A stretch of DNA of 64,000 nt. Source: Kiloniellales bacterium (GTDB taxonomy: Bacteria; Pseudomonadota; Alphaproteobacteria; Kiloniellales; JAKSBE01). Below the pieces are notes generated by a model. The model had not been told where the DNA came from. It made no database searches and saw only the letters and a program-made list of their open reading frames with translations. Shown here piece after piece: positions 62,631 through 64,000 of the stretch; the first letter of the stretch is position 1; each line of letters begins with the position of its first letter. A program made the translations under genes and the position numbers. The stretch covers positions 164,158-228,157 of the forward strand of contig JASJBF010000010.1 of NCBI GenBank assembly GCA_030066685.1. The letters run 5' to 3'.

Positions 62631-63101
62631 TCAATCCCCGGCAAACGCGATCATCCGGCCGGCGATCAGCGCACCCAGCCAGCAGGTCATGGAGAGCGCC
62701 GCGGCGCGGGCCAGGGTAGCGCGGCCGGCGCGCCGGAGCCGGGCGCCGTGGCGGAGGTGGAGGGCGAGCGCCGCGCCGGCGCCGAGGGCGACCAGCGCCA
62801 GCTTGACCCGGAAGACGGTGAGGGCCGCGTACTCCGGCGCCCGGGTCGCGAAGAGCAGCGCGCCGGCCGTGAGCGCCAGGGCCAGGCCGGTCGCGGCGAC
62901 CGGCACCAGGACCCGGACCAGGGCGTCCTGCGGGACACGGCGCCAGAGCCCGAGCAGCCGCAGGTCGAGCGGCAGGATCGCCCCAACCAGCAGCGCGATC
63001 CCGAGGACGTGCGCCGTGTTGACGCCGGCGTAGAGCCAGCGTGACATCCTGAGCGCGGTCGCGAAGTCCGAGGCCGCGAGCGCGGCGAGGACCTCCGCCA
63101 C
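62631..63101 (-). CDS. Small polytopic membrane protein (DUF6644/DUF2214-like)
   Basis: 156 residues from a GTG at 63101. Four membrane helices: ALRMSRWLYAGVNTAHVLGIALLVGAILPLDLRLLGLW, a second near 63-83, VFRVKLALVALGAGAALALHL and the terminal AALSMTCWLGALIAGRMIAF. The NTAHVLGIALLVG and DLRLLGL pattern suits the DUF6644/DUF2214 group. It starts 4 nt after the DUF6152-like gene stop, so the two are one operon. Function unknown. Confidence 0.65.
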   Translation of the reverse strand: MAEVLAALAASDFATALRMSRWLYAGVNTAHVLGIALLVGAILPLDLRLLGLWRRVPQDALVRVLVPVAATGLALALTAGALLFATRAPEYAALTVFRVKLALVALGAGAALALHLRHGARLRRAGRATLARAAALSMTCWLGALIAGRMIAFAGD

Positions 63102-63105
63102 GGGC

Positions 63106-63477
63106 TCAGTCGCGGCCGGGGTAGAGGTCGTACTCGGTGCCGCCGATGTAGAGCCGCTCGGCCTTCATCCGCTTCTCCGAGACGTCGGCGGCGGGCTCGC
63201 CCACGGCGCGGATCTCGACCCCCTCGGCGAGGTCGCCGGGCTTCAGGCCGGCCCGCTCGTTGCGCCAGGGCTGCCCGACCTCGACCGTCCAGACCTCGCC
63301 CTCGGCGTCGACGTAGACCAGGCCGTGCGGCATGCCGAGGCTCACCTTCTGGATGATGCCGGTGAGCTCGATGTTGCCGCCGGTGGTCCAGCTCCAGCCG
63401 TGGTGCGCGCCGCCCGGCAGCGGCCGCAGCAGGAGCCCCGCGACCACCAGGACCGCGACGGCCAAAAGCTTCCTCAT
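63106..63477 (-). CDS. DUF6152-like secreted protein
   Basis: 123 residues from the ATG at 63477 (GGGGAGG upstream). Signal peptide to about residue 24 (GGAHH). Mature domain HHGWSWTTGGNIELTGIIQKVSLGMPHGLVYVDAEGEVWTVEVGQPWRNERAGL, an OB-like strand pattern of DUF6152. The His-His start after the signal may bind metal. It is paired with the membrane protein downstream; the pair recurs in many proteobacteria as far as I remember. Confidence 0.75.
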   Translation of the reverse strand: MRKLLAVAVLVVAGLLLRPLPGGAHHGWSWTTGGNIELTGIIQKVSLGMPHGLVYVDAEGEVWTVEVGQPWRNERAGLKPGDLAEGVEIRAVGEPAADVSEKRMKAERLYIGGTEYDLYPGRD

Positions 63478-63643
63478 CCCATCCTCCCCTGGACCTGCGT
63501 TGCGCTCGACGGCACGGCCTCGCGTGCCGCCTCTTCTAAATGGCGCTTGACCGCACGGGCGTCCAGGGTTGAGCACCGGCGCATCCCCGACTGGGCCCGC
63601 TTCCTGGCTGGCGGCATGGCCGACGATGAGATCGACCAGATTC

Positions 63644-63671
63644 GAATTACGGGGACAGTATACTTATTTTT
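63644..63671 (+). promoter_or_regulatory. Conserved sequence upstream of RAYT/Y1 transposase
   Basis: GAATTACGGGGACAGTATAC followed by TTATTTTT. I recall this sequence in front of many REP-associated transposase genes of diverse proteobacteria. It lies 38 nt before the transposase ATG. Confidence 0.55.
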
Positions 63672-63708
63672 CTGGACGCCAATGCGACCCTAGCGCTAGT
63701 CTCGCCTC

Positions 63709-64000
63709 ATGGCCAGGCTTGCGCGGGTGGTGGTGCCCGGGGTCCCGCATCACGTGACGCAACGGGGCAACCGGCGTCTCGAGACCTTCTTCGAGGACGA
63801 CGATTACAGGGCCTACCTCGACCTCCTCGCCGCGTCCTGCGCCGAGGCCCGGGTCGCGGTCTGGACCTATTGCCTGATGCCCAACCACGTCCACCTCGTC
63901 CTGGTGCCGAAGGAACCGGACGGCCTCAGGCGCGCCCTGGGCGAGGCGCACCGCCGCTACACCCGGCGCATCAACTTTCGCGAGGGCTGGCGCGGCCATC
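63709..64000 (+). CDS. REP-associated tyrosine (Y1) transposase, RAYT, cut by window end
   Basis: 97 codons from the ATG at 63709 to the end of the window. Opening MARLARVVVPGVPHHVTQRGNRRLETFFEDDDYRAYLDLL, then the HUH motif MPNHVHLVLVP (His-hydrophobe-His, residues near 63-65) and an Arg-rich helix (LRRALGEAHRRYTRRIN). These are the features of RAYT proteins, which nick or join single-stranded DNA at REP hairpins. The catalytic Tyr should be beyond the window. Domesticated, single-copy RAYTs usually accompany genomic REP/REPIN repeats, of which this window has candidates. Confidence 0.9.
   Translation, partial: MARLARVVVPGVPHHVTQRGNRRLETFFEDDDYRAYLDLLAASCAEARVAVWTYCLMPNHVHLVLVPKEPDGLRRALGEAHRRYTRRINFREGWRGH

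Overview
The window is high-GC DNA with dense, mostly single-copy housekeeping genes. It looks like a chromosome segment of an alphaproteobacterium, most likely of the Rhodospirillales/Kiloniellales type. Supporting features are the ffh-rpsP-rimM-trmD-rplS-leuC-leuD-leuB block, the dapF/mtaB/ftsY block, HspQ, a DUF2336 protein, an alphaproteobacterial TolA-like C-terminal lipoprotein and a TAXI-type TRAP solute-binding protein. I see no rRNA, tRNA, CRISPR array or prophage. The species cannot be fixed from the sequence alone.

Layout. 1-3142 is an AT-richer patch on the minus strand: a GtrB-like glycosyltransferase cut by the window edge, a VTT/DedA-type membrane protein and a large polytopic membrane protein. 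It looks like the end of a surface-polysaccharide island. 3206-5968 holds a small HExxH protein and three tandem paralogous lipoproteins. 6282-9528 holds stress and folding genes (CspA, DUF4168, SlyD-type FKBP, DUF6782 metallopeptidase-like protein, HspQ). 9776-18650 holds envelope or secreted proteins (DUF547, TAXI binding protein, SPOR/peptidoglycan-binding protein, Sel1 protein, EEP phosphatase/nuclease, GT87). 18682-25890 is a minus-strand fatty acid oxidation operon, fadD-fadA-fadN type-fadE, preceded by a perfect palindrome. 26120-33386 holds a methyltransferase/SDR pair, pgk, a TolA-like lipoprotein, and a ThDP enzyme + aldehyde dehydrogenase + truncated glutamate-synthase-type membrane fragment operon. 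33732-37516 is a DUF2336-histidine kinase-AzlC-AzlD operon.

38066-45898 holds NUDIX, an EamA transporter, small unknown genes, ftsY-mtaB and dapF. A SUMF1-like gene sits between mtaB and dapF. 46006-46476 is a thioredoxin-like gene broken by an in-frame TAG. From 46801 to 62519 runs the SRP/ribosome/leucine block. It carries visitors: a double VOC protein after ffh; ARPP-1, deoxyribosyltransferase and PhyH genes between rimM and trmD; an LdtD/YcbK-type cell-wall pair split by a bdcA/bdcR-like pair between leuC and leuD; and a 75-residue unknown between leuD and leuB. The end carries a DUF6644/DUF6152-like pair and the start of a REP-associated Y1 transposase.

The most unusual items are: a two-hairpin palindromic intergenic repeat present twice (plus one looser single hairpin), whose first bases are the stop codon of the preceding gene; two C/G-rich REPIN-like inverted repeats in the same 64 kb as a RAYT transposase; the lipoprotein triplet; the amber-interrupted thioredoxin-like gene; and the truncated GltS-type fragment. 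No clearly new defence or mobile system was found.
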